Source: Mesorhizobium sp. B2-1-8 (GTDB lineage Bacteria; Pseudomonadota; Alphaproteobacteria; Rhizobiales; Rhizobiaceae). Taken from it: 64,000 nt of DNA. The translations under genes and the position numbers were made by a program. Shown piece by piece: positions 41,314 to 50,186 of the stretch (position 1 is its first letter; every line of letters begins with the position of its first letter). The notes under the pieces were generated by a model. That model was not told the origin of the DNA, searched no databases, and was given only the letters and a program-made list of their open reading frames with translations. The stretch is from assembly GCF_006442545.2 (NCBI RefSeq), contig NZ_CP083952.1, positions 5,681,501 through 5,745,500 on the forward strand. Reading direction: 5' to 3'.

Positions 41314-42576
41314 TCATTTGTCCTCGAGATAGAGGCGTTCATAAGCGTCGACCATGGATCCGACCGAGTAGCGCTCTCTCATGGTCCGTTGCCGAAACTC
41401 GCGGTCAGTTGCCGGCTCCGGCAACCGGTCGATAACGGCGAGGAGCCCGCGAGCGAGATCGGCAGGGTCACGAGACGCCACCAGTACACAACCCGGCATA
41501 CCCGAGACAGCCTCGGGATTTCCTCCGACATCGGTAGCGACGACCGGAAGACCTGCCGCGAGCTTTTCCATCAAGGCGTTGCAAAAACCTTCTTCGTGGG
41601 AGGCGATCACACCGATATCCATGCCGGCGAGCAGGCCCGGAACATCATTCTGCGTTCCCAACAACCGCACTTTCGATCCAATCCCGAGGCGCTCGGCTTG
41701 CTCGCTCAGAACCGGCCCGATGCCCCGATCCTGTCCTGCCACGAACAACCTTAGCTTCGGTCGACTTTTGCTGGCGAGAGCGAACGCCTCGATGAGATCG
41801 CCATGCCCTTTATACGGAATGAGATTGGCGACTATGACGATGCCGACGTCGTCGGCATCGAGACCGAGGTGGCGCCGCGTGTCGCCTCGTCGATGGCCCA
41901 CATGGTCGAAGCGGCTCAGATCGAGACCATTCGCAATCACGCGGACGCGGCCGATATCGTAGCCATCGCGAGCCGCCATATCGGACGCGACCGCATGCGA
42001 GTTCGCGACCACCACATGTGATAGCCGATTGGCGATGCGATCCATACGCTTCAGCCGTGGCCAGCGCTCCTGGTGATAGCCAAGACCGCGTCTCGAAGTG
42101 ATGACGAGTGGTGCCAACGCAAACCGTCCCGCCAGAGCGCCCAGGAAGTTTGTCAAAGGCAGGAAGGCGTGGACAACGCGCGGCCGCGTCAAAGCAGTGC
42201 GAACGACCAGCGAAGTGACCGCGGCGCCGAGAACCAGCATCGCCTTCATGCTCGGGCGCGTCTTCGCGGCCACGCTCGATTTGGTCGCCGTCTTGGCTGT
42301 TGTCGGCGATTCAGGTGACGGATTCGGCCGATGAAACCCGTACGATACCCGGACTCCTGCACGATGCAGTGTTTCCGCCAGAACGCCGCCCTGCGAAAGC
42401 GCAAAAACCTCGACGTTCCAGCCTCGCTTCTTCAACTCCGTGGCAAGCAGCACGAGTTGGCTCTCCGTGCCGCCGAGATCAAGCGTCCCAATAACAAAGA
42501 GCACCTTGCGACGAGGCCTTCTCGCCAGTGCGGTCGAAGGCCCGGCAGCGTATTGTCGGCTTTCAGTATCCGTCAT
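41314..42576 (-). CDS. Glycosyltransferase family 4
   Basis: A GT-B glycosyltransferase of about 420 residues. The N-terminus has LFVIGTLDLGGTESQLV, and the donor-site region is IGVIASHEEGFCNALMEKLAAGLPVVATDVGGNPEAV, of which the E-x7-E pattern is the key. Starts at 42600 and 42630 are alternatives to the ATG at 42576. It should add a sugar to the lipid-linked oligosaccharide on the cytoplasmic side. The acceptor and donor are unknown. Confidence 0.92.
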   Translation of the reverse strand: MTDTESRQYAAGPSTALARRPRRKVLFVIGTLDLGGTESQLVLLATELKKRGWNVEVFALSQGGVLAETLHRAGVRVSYGFHRPNPSPESPTTAKTATKSSVAAKTRPSMKAMLVLGAAVTSLVVRTALTRPRVVHAFLPLTNFLGALAGRFALAPLVITSRRGLGYHQERWPRLKRMDRIANRLSHVVVANSHAVASDMAARDGYDIGRVRVIANGLDLSRFDHVGHRRGDTRRHLGLDADDVGIVIVANLIPYKGHGDLIEAFALASKSRPKLRLFVAGQDRGIGPVLSEQAERLGIGSKVRLLGTQNDVPGLLAGMDIGVIASHEEGFCNALMEKLAAGLPVVATDVGGNPEAVSGMPGCVLVASRDPADLARGLLAVIDRLPEPATDREFRQRTMRERYSVGSMVDAYERLYLEDK

Positions 42577-42703
42577 CGGAAGTTCTTCTCGCAGCGTCAT
42601 CCGCCCCGCCTGACCTGGTGGGCTTGCCATAAGGTGCCGGCGGTCCGCAAGCGGCAGTCTCTGCCGGATAATGGGTTCTGGAAATGGTCACGAGTAGGCA
42701 AAA

Positions 42704-43612
42704 TCAAATCGACCGAGCAGTTCTGCGAACCCGCAACGGCATAAGCCGGGCAAGCCTTTCATGATGCCGGAGCACCATGCCAATAGCCGCGAGCAAGACA
42801 CCGGCTGCCAGAAGCGCCAGCGGCGGAACCCATTTCAGGCGTTCGAACTTTGCCTCGTACGCACGCACGTCGTTGAAGTCTTTGGCGGTCCCAAGCGGTT
42901 GCCAAGCCTGACCATACGCCCTTCTTAGCAGAGGCAGCATCGGCCCGAATTGCGCGTAGTAGGTGTCGATGATCGACGGGTCCTGTTGTACATCCTCAAG
43001 CGAGTGAGGAACGAAGACACCATAGTCGGAATCGAGAATGTTGCCATTCGACTCAACCACAGTGTGCTCGGGCGCACTGTAGATCGTCGCTTCGATGCCT
43101 TGATCGGCAAGGACAGAGTAGACGATCTTCGAAACCTGGGAACAGAACCCATAGCCCCGATCAAGTGCCTTTCGGGGAGTCACAAATTCATAGTTCTGCA
43201 GGTTTTCCCGGTATTCTGGGCGAAAGCTGAGCATCCAGAGGAGGTAGTTGTCGAAAGCACCGATCCGCGTGTAGGGCACATCGGCCGCTGCCCAGCGATC
43301 ACCTTCCGTCCAATAGTGCACCATTCCACCCGCGACGGCCGTAGTCAGACGATCGAGATACGCCTGCATTGGCTCACTCTGGCGACGGTAGAGGTCCTCG
43401 ACCGACCCCACTTTCTGCGCAAACCCCAGCGGTCCTTCTATTGCTGAAGCTGGCGGAGCCGGGTAGGCGCTGACCAATCCGAGCGGATATGCCGAGACAA
43501 AGAACAGAAACGCCGTCCCTACCCCGGCCGAGAACACGCCGAGTATACGAAGCAATGCCGCAATTAAGCTCAGCCACTGCCTTCGATCCCGAATCTTTAT
43601 AGCGTCACTCAT
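42704..43612 (-). CDS. Membrane-anchored transglutaminase-like protein
   Basis: A 302-residue protein with an N-terminal helix (about residues 18-45) and a C-terminal helix (about 262-284). Between them, RGYGFCSQVSKIVYSVLAD, PEHTVVE and DSDYGVF give Cys, His and Asp in the order and spacing of a transglutaminase-like (papain-fold) triad. The exposed domain is probably periplasmic. Such proteins occur in some polysaccharide loci, but the reaction is not established. It is divergent from the ABC flippase candidate. Confidence 0.7.
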   Translation of the reverse strand: MSDAIKIRDRRQWLSLIAALLRILGVFSAGVGTAFLFFVSAYPLGLVSAYPAPPASAIEGPLGFAQKVGSVEDLYRRQSEPMQAYLDRLTTAVAGGMVHYWTEGDRWAAADVPYTRIGAFDNYLLWMLSFRPEYRENLQNYEFVTPRKALDRGYGFCSQVSKIVYSVLADQGIEATIYSAPEHTVVESNGNILDSDYGVFVPHSLEDVQQDPSIIDTYYAQFGPMLPLLRRAYGQAWQPLGTAKDFNDVRAYEAKFERLKWVPPLALLAAGVLLAAIGMVLRHHERLARLMPLRVRRTARSI

Positions 43613-43730
43613 GGTTGAAGCATATCACTTCACCGCAATCACGGTCTCTCGCCCATTACGCAGAGTTGTGGACAGATCACCTTCGGACTTCTGTGATAAA
43701 TTTGTCAATGGGCATCGGTTGTGACTTGTC

Positions 43731-45560
43731 GTGGAGCGCCGAACGTGTGCATTGAGCGCTCTGAATGCGGACATCGATTTGGCATTGAGCGGAAACCGAA
43801 ACTCAGGCAGCACTCTCGACACACTGCGGCGCTTGTGGCGGCAGGTATCGAAGCCTAGACAGAGGCAGTTTTTCGGCCTCCTTGTCTTGATGATGTTCGG
43901 TGCACTTGCGGAAGCCGCTACGCTTGGTGCTTTGCTGCCGTTTCTTGCGCGCATCGCCAATCCCGAGGCGGTTGGCGGCCAGTCCTTCCTCGCGCGCCAG
44001 TTTGCCGGCTTCCGGCTGACCGGCCCGTCAGACAGCCTTTTCGGTCTGACGATTCTGTTTTCGGTGGTGGCGATCATAGCCGGCGCCGTGCGCATATTCC
44101 TTGCCTGGGCTACGAATTCTTATGTCTTCTCGCTGGGACATGAGGTGGGCGTGAAGGTCTATGACCAAGTACTCCGCCAGCCCTACAGCTACCACGTTTC
44201 ACGCAATTCCAGTTCGGTGTTGGCCGCGCTTCGTCAGGTTCAGGCCATCACCGCGGGTGTGATGCTGCCCCTGTTGCAATCGATCAGCGGCATAATCATC
44301 GGTGTCTTCATCATCGCTGCCCTTTTTGCCCTAAGTTCTTTCATCACCTTCGTTATCTTCGCGGGCTTTGGGGCGGTCTACCTCGCCATGTCGCTCGTCA
44401 TCCGCAAGCACCTCAGGAGGAATGCGCAAATTATCGCCAGCGCGCAGGCCGAAGGCATCCGATCTGTCCAAGAGGGACTGGGTGGCATTCGTGATGTCAT
44501 CATCAACGACACCCAGCCGTATTTTCTCTCGCGATACAGCCAACTCGACTTACGCCTGCAGCGCGCGAATGCAACGAACGCGCTTGCGGCGGGCGCTCCG
44601 CGCTTCGCGATCGAAGCTGCGGGTATGGTGATCATCGCGGCGCTTGCTTATTTCCTCATCACCCGCTCGAACGATGCCGGCCAAGTTCTGCCGATACTTG
44701 GAACATTTGTTCTTGGAGCGCAGCGTCTTCTCCCATCCATGCAGCTTGTATACGGCAATTGGGCGCTGATACTGAGCAATCTTGCCGGCGCTGAAGTCGT
44801 GCTCCAGGCACTCGAGGCACCACTTGGCCCAGAGTGGAACCAGCCTCCGGCCAAGCGCCTCCCATTCGATCGAGCGATCATGCTCAAGGATGTGTCGTTT
44901 CGTTACGCTTCTGACCAACCGCCGATACTCGAGCGGTTCAATCTCACGATCTCGAAAGGGACCAAGGTCGGGTTCGTCGGCAAGACAGGCAGCGGAAAGA
45001 GCACGACAGTCGATCTGATTATGGGCCTGCTCGAGCCGACCAGCGGCGCGATCGAGATCGACGGGCAAAGGCTGGATGGCGCTACACGGCGCGCCTGGCA
45101 AAGACAGATCGCCCATGTGCCGCAAAGCATCTTCCTGGCCGACGCCTCGATCGCGGAGAACATCGCTTTCGGTATCGACCCCAGCGGAATCGACCGTGAT
45201 CGCGTCCGCAGTGCCGCGCAGCAGGCCGCTTTGGCTGAATTCATCGAAGGTTTGCCCCAGGGGTATGAGGCGCGGGTCGGCGAGCGCGGTGTCCGCCTGT
45301 CAGGCGGCCAGCGCCAGCGCATCGGCATCGCCCGGGCGTTGTACAAACAGGCCTCCTTGCTCGTCTTCGACGAAGCCACGAGCGCGCTCGACATGGAGAC
45401 CGAGGCCGCGGTCATGGAGGCGATGCGGGAATTGCCGGCCGACCTGACGGTGCTGATCATCGCCCACCGCCTCACGACGGTCGAAAATTGCGACGAGATC
45501 GTCACCCTCGAAGACGGCAGACCGCGTATCTGGACGAGAACCGGCGGGCCGGCCGCTTGA
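43731..45560 (+). CDS. ABC transporter, PglK-like lipid-linked glycan flippase candidate
   Basis: A 609-residue fused ABC protein. Six helices in the first 330 residues are followed by the ATPase domain with GKTGSGKST, LSGGQRQRIGIARAL and LLVFDEATSALD. The resemblance is to the PglK type, which flips lipid-linked oligosaccharides in Campylobacter. In this locus no Wzx gene is seen, so this protein is the best candidate for moving the undecaprenyl-linked unit across the membrane. The start is a GTG at 43731 with no clear ribosome-binding site; the true start may be slightly downstream. Confidence 0.88.
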   Translation: MERRTCALSALNADIDLALSGNRNSGSTLDTLRRLWRQVSKPRQRQFFGLLVLMMFGALAEAATLGALLPFLARIANPEAVGGQSFLARQFAGFRLTGPSDSLFGLTILFSVVAIIAGAVRIFLAWATNSYVFSLGHEVGVKVYDQVLRQPYSYHVSRNSSSVLAALRQVQAITAGVMLPLLQSISGIIIGVFIIAALFALSSFITFVIFAGFGAVYLAMSLVIRKHLRRNAQIIASAQAEGIRSVQEGLGGIRDVIINDTQPYFLSRYSQLDLRLQRANATNALAAGAPRFAIEAAGMVIIAALAYFLITRSNDAGQVLPILGTFVLGAQRLLPSMQLVYGNWALILSNLAGAEVVLQALEAPLGPEWNQPPAKRLPFDRAIMLKDVSFRYASDQPPILERFNLTISKGTKVGFVGKTGSGKSTTVDLIMGLLEPTSGAIEIDGQRLDGATRRAWQRQIAHVPQSIFLADASIAENIAFGIDPSGIDRDRVRSAAQQAALAEFIEGLPQGYEARVGERGVRLSGGQRQRIGIARALYKQASLLVFDEATSALDMETEAAVMEAMRELPADLTVLIIAHRLTTVENCDEIVTLEDGRPRIWTRTGGPAA

Positions 45561-45619
45561 AACGAGTCGCATCGAAATGGATTGGCGATGCGCTTGACGT
45601 CTCTGTCGCATGTGGTTCT

Positions 45620-45644
45620 CCCAAAAACCGCCACGCACTTTGGG
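45620..45644. repeat. Short palindromic repeat element
   Basis: CCCAAA (45620-45625) pairs with TTTGGG (45639-45644) around a core, AACCGCCACGCAC, that closely matches the element at 18169-18212. It lies just after the flippase gene and may also act as a transcript end. Confidence 0.55.
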
Positions 45645-45707
45645 GCATACGTTACAGCATGTCGCGGCGAATAGGATTCGCCCGACCTGCTGTAAGCTTC
45701 TGATTTT

Positions 45708-45755
45708 ATGCATGTCGTTGTCCCAGAACCGAGGACACTTCCGGGCGACATGCAT
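45708..45755. repeat. Palindromic repeat with 10-base arms
   Basis: ATGCATGTCG (45708-45717) and CGACATGCAT (45746-45755) are perfect inverted arms, with inner CCC and GGG that can pair. This form is familiar from dispersed palindromes of rhizobial genomes. It sits between two convergent genes, 63 bases from the previous element. Confidence 0.65.
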
Positions 45756-45784
45756 CAGAATTGCTCTGGTTCGGTTTTGGATGG

Positions 45785-46606
45785 CTACCTGATCGGGTTC
45801 TGGAATAGAAATTCCGTGCAAGCCTCACCGGCAGATATCCTGACGAGCTCGAAATCGAACCGTTTCTTCAGGAAATCGATCACGGCCTGGTCTTCGGCAA
45901 ACTCCATAGGCCAGCCGCCCAGCCAGTCGCGGATATCGGTCATGTAGCTCATGCCGCGACCTTTTTTCTTTTGGTGGATCTGCTTCACAAGCGAGGGCAG
46001 TTGAAATGGATTGCGACCGAGCCCGAAGCGCCAGATGTACCGATATTCCATCCACCGCCTTTGGAGAGGGTTGGCGCGGTTGTATCGCCGTTTCACGTCG
46101 AGCCAGAATTCCGCCGAAGGTTTCACCACATTCGACGAATAGAGAGCAATGAAGAAGAGACCGCCGGGCGCAACCGTGCGCACCGCATTTTCGATAGCTT
46201 GCCACATGGCACCTGTGTGGTGGAGCACGCCCCAGGAATAGACGAGGTTCCAGGTGCCTAGCTTCTCCAGATAGTCGGCGTCGAGCACGTCGCCGCGTTC
46301 GACGGTCCAGTTTGGCGGATCACCGGCCAAATGGCGCAGCTTGCCGGTTGTGCTTACCGAAAGCGGGTCGAAATCGAAGGAATGTATCCTATCCGCTTTT
46401 GCGTCCAAGGCGGCAAGCGAGTGCAGTCCGCTGCCGCTGCCGATATCGAGAAAGTCGAACCCTTCGAGGCTCCGTTTGCCGAGGAAGGACAAGAGCTTCT
46501 CCGCCGCCATCCGACGGCGTTCAGCCGAGTAGTGCTTATCGATGAACGACGCCCAATTGGCCCCGAACTCGTATCGGTTCGACGATGGATTTCCTGCAAA
46601 CGTCAT
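45785..46606 (-). CDS. SAM-dependent methyltransferase (polysaccharide locus)
   Basis: A 273-residue class I methyltransferase. Motif I is LDIGSGSGLHSLAAL, motif II region SFDFDPLSV, and VYSWGVLHHTGAMW follows. The C-terminal part has DIRDWLGGWPMEFA, shared with the methyltransferase at 49319-50113. It probably methylates a sugar of the glycan or of a nucleotide-sugar precursor. Its start overlaps the stop of the upstream glycosyltransferase gene by four bases (ATGA). Confidence 0.88.
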   Translation of the reverse strand: MTFAGNPSSNRYEFGANWASFIDKHYSAERRRMAAEKLLSFLGKRSLEGFDFLDIGSGSGLHSLAALDAKADRIHSFDFDPLSVSTTGKLRHLAGDPPNWTVERGDVLDADYLEKLGTWNLVYSWGVLHHTGAMWQAIENAVRTVAPGGLFFIALYSSNVVKPSAEFWLDVKRRYNRANPLQRRWMEYRYIWRFGLGRNPFQLPSLVKQIHQKKKGRGMSYMTDIRDWLGGWPMEFAEDQAVIDFLKKRFDFELVRISAGEACTEFLFQNPIR

Positions 46607-47733
46607 TCTGCGGCTCGGTGCCCGGCTTCGATGATTTCAATCATATGAGCGGTAACTTTCCTAATATCATAGCGCTGTTCGGCGATCGATCGACTGTTCC
46701 TGGCCATGCATTCGGCTTCATTCGGGTTGTCGATCAGGCGGATCATAGCCTCCGCCAATGGGGTCGTGACACCGACCGGCACCAGAAGGCCGTTCACGCC
46801 GGGGACGACCGGCGCGCGACAACCCGGCGCATCTGTCGTGATCACCGGGCGCCCCATTGCCATAGCCTCCAGGACAGATCGCGACGTACCCTCGCGATAG
46901 GACGGAAGCACGAAGATACGCGAATCGGCGATCACTCGACGGACGTCTTCGACAGGCCCGTGATAGTGTATGGTTCCGTCCGCGACGGCTGCCTCAACTT
47001 CCGATACTGGAAATCCCGCGGGATTTGGATCCGTATCGCCGACCAGGTCGAAACGAGCTTCAGGTCGAATTGCCTTAACCAGCCTCGCCGCACCCAGATA
47101 TTCGCCGAGGCCTTTGTCGCGAAGCAGGCGTGCGATCATAAGAAATCGCGGCTTCTCCGGTAATGGTGCAACTTTGAATCGATCGAGGTCTACCCCTGAA
47201 CCGTTGGCGACATTGGCTGGTGTGCGTCCGAGCAGTCCCAGACGACGGAAGTCATCTCGGTCATCGTCGTTCTGGAAGGTGGCCGTAGTGGCAACACGCA
47301 GGCTCGCGGCATAAAGAAGCCGGGCCACCGCATTGACCATCCTCCACCGTAGAGATTTGTGACGGTCCGTGAACGCATAGCCGAGGCCCGTGACAAGCGC
47401 GTGCCGGCGCGGTACCCCCGCAATCAGCGCCGCGGGTATGCCATAGACGATCGGCTTGATCGCACAGGTCAGTACGGCCCGGGGTTTGAGCTCTCGTAGC
47501 TTCCTGTGAAGACGAAAAGCCAACAGCGTATCGCCGAATGGCGCAATAGCGGCACGCTCCATGGGCAATGGGTGAAAACGGATGCCGTTCTCGGTCAGCC
47601 AACCAACGGTCATGGCATCGACTGGCGCCAGGGCATGTACTTCGTATCCGGCTGTGCGCAACGCGAGCAGAAGATGTCCCCGCGCGGTTGCAAGGGATTT
47701 TGGTTCGCTAACGACAACAACGATACGATCCAT
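46603..47733 (-). CDS. Glycosyltransferase family 4 (CapM/WbpH-like)
   Basis: A 376-residue GT-B glycosyltransferase. The N-terminus VVVVSEPKSLATARGHLLLAL and the donor region VLPSYREGTSRSVLEAMAMGRPVITTDAPGC show the usual GT4 E-x7-E pattern. The N-terminal domain resembles the PglA/CapM/WbpH group that adds N-acetylhexosamines. The ATG at 47733 is preferred over upstream starts because the sheet-forming N-terminus begins there. Its stop overlaps the methyltransferase start. Confidence 0.91.
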   Translation of the reverse strand: MDRIVVVVSEPKSLATARGHLLLALRTAGYEVHALAPVDAMTVGWLTENGIRFHPLPMERAAIAPFGDTLLAFRLHRKLRELKPRAVLTCAIKPIVYGIPAALIAGVPRRHALVTGLGYAFTDRHKSLRWRMVNAVARLLYAASLRVATTATFQNDDDRDDFRRLGLLGRTPANVANGSGVDLDRFKVAPLPEKPRFLMIARLLRDKGLGEYLGAARLVKAIRPEARFDLVGDTDPNPAGFPVSEVEAAVADGTIHYHGPVEDVRRVIADSRIFVLPSYREGTSRSVLEAMAMGRPVITTDAPGCRAPVVPGVNGLLVPVGVTTPLAEAMIRLIDNPNEAECMARNSRSIAEQRYDIRKVTAHMIEIIEAGHRAAE

Positions 47734-47861
47734 ATGGCGATACGTGCGTTGATCAAGCACTATTTTGAGTGGAGATTTCCCGCTACGCAACTATACATCG
47801 TTGAATTTGCGTGCGGCCTGCCATACAAGCTCACTCATAAGCGACCTTAGGAAATCCGCGG

Positions 47862-49142
47862 ATGTCCGAACGCATCGCCGTTATCGGCTTGGGATATGTC
47901 GGCCTGCCGGTAGCCGTTGCGTTTGGGAAGGTTTTCCCGGGCACGATTGCTTTCGATATCAGCGAAACCCGGATCGAGGAACTGCGTCGCGGCGTCGATC
48001 GCACGGGAGAGGTCGACACGGCGGCGCTCAAGGAATCCTCGATCGCGCTTACGACCGACCGGGAGATGTTGAAAGGCGCGACTTTCTTCATCGTTGCCGT
48101 GCCAACACCTATCGACATCAACCGTGCTCCCGATCTTGCGCCTTTGAAACTGGCATCTGAGCTTGTCGGCGAAGCGGTGAGCAAAGGCGCGGTCGTCGTT
48201 TTCGAATCGACGGTCTATCCAGGCGTGACCGAGGATTTTTGCGGGCCGATCATCGAGCATCTGTCAGGCCTGCGGCACCCTCATGATTTCGCGCTCGGCT
48301 ATTCGCCTGAAAGGGCGAACCCAGGCGATCGGGAACACTCGCTGCGACGGATCATCAAAGTCGTCTCCGGTGAGAACGCCGAGACGCTGGAGCGCGTGGC
48401 CGGCGTCTATGGCAGCATCATCGATGCCGGCGTCTACCGCGCACCGTCGATCAAGGTGGCCGAAGCAGCGAAGGTTATCGAGAACACGCAGCGCGACCTC
48501 AACATCGCGCTGATGAATGAACTGGCCATGATCTTCGCGCGGCTTGATATCCGGACGCAGGATGTCCTTGATGCCGCATCGACAAAATGGAACTTCCTTC
48601 CTTTTAAGCCGGGCTTCGTCGGCGGCCACTGCATCGGCGTCGATCCGTATTACCTGACTGCCAAAGCCGAGGCCGAAGGCTATCACCCGCAGATTATCCT
48701 CGCCGGCCGCCGCATCAATGACGGCATGGGAGCCTTCGTTGCCCAACAGGTCGTCAAACAGCTGATCCGCTCGGACATACCTGTCAAAGGGGCTTCAGTC
48801 GGCATTCTCGGACTGACCTTCAAGGAGGACGTGCCGGATTTGCGCAACAGCCGCGTTTTCGGCATGGTCAAGGAACTGAGGCAGTTCGGAATTGTCCCTA
48901 AAGTCCACGATCCCCTCGCCGATGCCGAATCCGCTCGACGCGACCATGGCGAAACGATCCTGCCGCTCGATGAGATAACTGATTTGCAGGCGCTTGTTTT
49001 GGCGGTACCTCACAAGGTTTATCTCACAAGCGAGAGAGCGCGTCTTTTTCAAATGATCAGGCCAGGAGGAACGCTGTTCGACATCAAGTCTGCTATCAAA
49101 CCGCATGAAATTTCTGACAATCTAAAGTATTGGAGTCTGTAA
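47862..49142 (+). CDS. Nucleotide-sugar 6-dehydrogenase (TviB/WbpA type)
   Basis: A 426-residue UDP-sugar dehydrogenase. The cofactor loop is GLGYVGLP (residues 9-16), and the catalytic cysteine is C257 in GGHCIGVDPYYL. The sequence is closer to TviB/WbpO-type UDP-N-acetylhexosamine dehydrogenases than to UDP-glucose dehydrogenase (KWNFLPFKPGFVGGH). It oxidises C6 of the sugar to a carboxylate with two NAD+, giving a UDP-uronic acid. The nearby asparagine-synthetase-like enzyme could amidate that acid. Confidence 0.92.
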   Translation: MSERIAVIGLGYVGLPVAVAFGKVFPGTIAFDISETRIEELRRGVDRTGEVDTAALKESSIALTTDREMLKGATFFIVAVPTPIDINRAPDLAPLKLASELVGEAVSKGAVVVFESTVYPGVTEDFCGPIIEHLSGLRHPHDFALGYSPERANPGDREHSLRRIIKVVSGENAETLERVAGVYGSIIDAGVYRAPSIKVAEAAKVIENTQRDLNIALMNELAMIFARLDIRTQDVLDAASTKWNFLPFKPGFVGGHCIGVDPYYLTAKAEAEGYHPQIILAGRRINDGMGAFVAQQVVKQLIRSDIPVKGASVGILGLTFKEDVPDLRNSRVFGMVKELRQFGIVPKVHDPLADAESARRDHGETILPLDEITDLQALVLAVPHKVYLTSERARLFQMIRPGGTLFDIKSAIKPHEISDNLKYWSL

Positions 49143-49318
49143 GGCTCGGCCTGAATTTAACACTGGGATATACCGTGACATTAAGCAGGTCGATTCCGAT
49201 CGCCGACGCAACTGCAAGAGTCAGGCGCGGCTCGACCGGCTGAACGCATTGGTTTGGGGACTTCTATCGAGCATCGGCCAAGGCTTCGGTCTTTCGGAAA
49301 GGACATGGTGGGAAGCTT

Positions 49319-50113
49319 ATGAACGCGCGTTATGATTTCGGCCGCAACTGGTCCGAGCTTGCCGCGCGCTTCGAGGACGAGCATCTGGATCGGGCTTGCG
49401 AGGATCTTCGCCGCCTGGTGGGAGATCTGGAGGGGAAGACATTTCTGGACATGGGTTGCGGATCGGGCCTGCATTCAGCGGCCGCTCTTCGGCTGGGGGC
49501 AGCGAAGGTTCACGCCGTTGACTATGACGCGGGCTGTGTCGAAACAACCAAGGCCGTGCTTTCTCGCTTCGCGCCGGAAGCCGAATGGAGTGTGAAGCGA
49601 GCCGATATCCTCGACAGGGCGTCGCTTCCAACCGGAACATTCGACGTCGTCTATTCGTGGGGCGTCCTGCATCACACGGGAGACATGTGGGCGGCGATCA
49701 GCAACGCAGCCGGCCTCGTTGGTCACGGCGGAAGGTTTGGCATTGCGATCTACCTGAAGACACCCCTTTGCGGACTGTGGACAGTCGAAAAAAGGCTCTA
49801 CTCCTCCCATCGGTGGCTACGGCCCCCGGTCAAAGCGCTATTTGTCTCGGCCTACATGTTGGCAAGGACGCTGCGCCATCGGGACACGATCTCATTTGTA
49901 AAGAGCTATCGCGCGCGCCGAGGCATGGAGTTCCTGGCGGATGTCGACGACTGGCTAGGCGGCTATCCCTATCAATCCACCACAGTCGAAGAGTTGGAGA
50001 CGTCCGTCGAAAAACTTGGGTTTCGCACGAAGCAACGCTTCAATGTGGCGCCTGGAGTTGGCCTCTTCGGCACCGGCTGTGGTGAATGGTGTTTCGAGCG
50101 AATGAATTCATAG
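49319..50113 (+). CDS. SAM-dependent methyltransferase, second copy type
   Basis: A 264-residue class I methyltransferase. Motif I is LDMGCGSGLHSAAAL, followed by AVDYDAGCVETTK and VYSWGVLHHTGDMW. DVDDWLGGYPYQS near the C-terminus matches the same region of the methyltransferase at 45785-46606, so the two are paralogues within the locus. They likely act on the same glycan at different positions or on related sugars. The gene ends 73 bases before the amidotransferase gene. Confidence 0.88.
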   Translation: MNARYDFGRNWSELAARFEDEHLDRACEDLRRLVGDLEGKTFLDMGCGSGLHSAAALRLGAAKVHAVDYDAGCVETTKAVLSRFAPEAEWSVKRADILDRASLPTGTFDVVYSWGVLHHTGDMWAAISNAAGLVGHGGRFGIAIYLKTPLCGLWTVEKRLYSSHRWLRPPVKALFVSAYMLARTLRHRDTISFVKSYRARRGMEFLADVDDWLGGYPYQSTTVEELETSVEKLGFRTKQRFNVAPGVGLFGTGCGEWCFERMNS

Positions 50114-50186
50114 CGGCCGGTTTCCTCCTCTGATTTCGCGATAGAGAGAAGATCCGAGCCAGGTCATTGTGGAGCAGAAACGCCGG

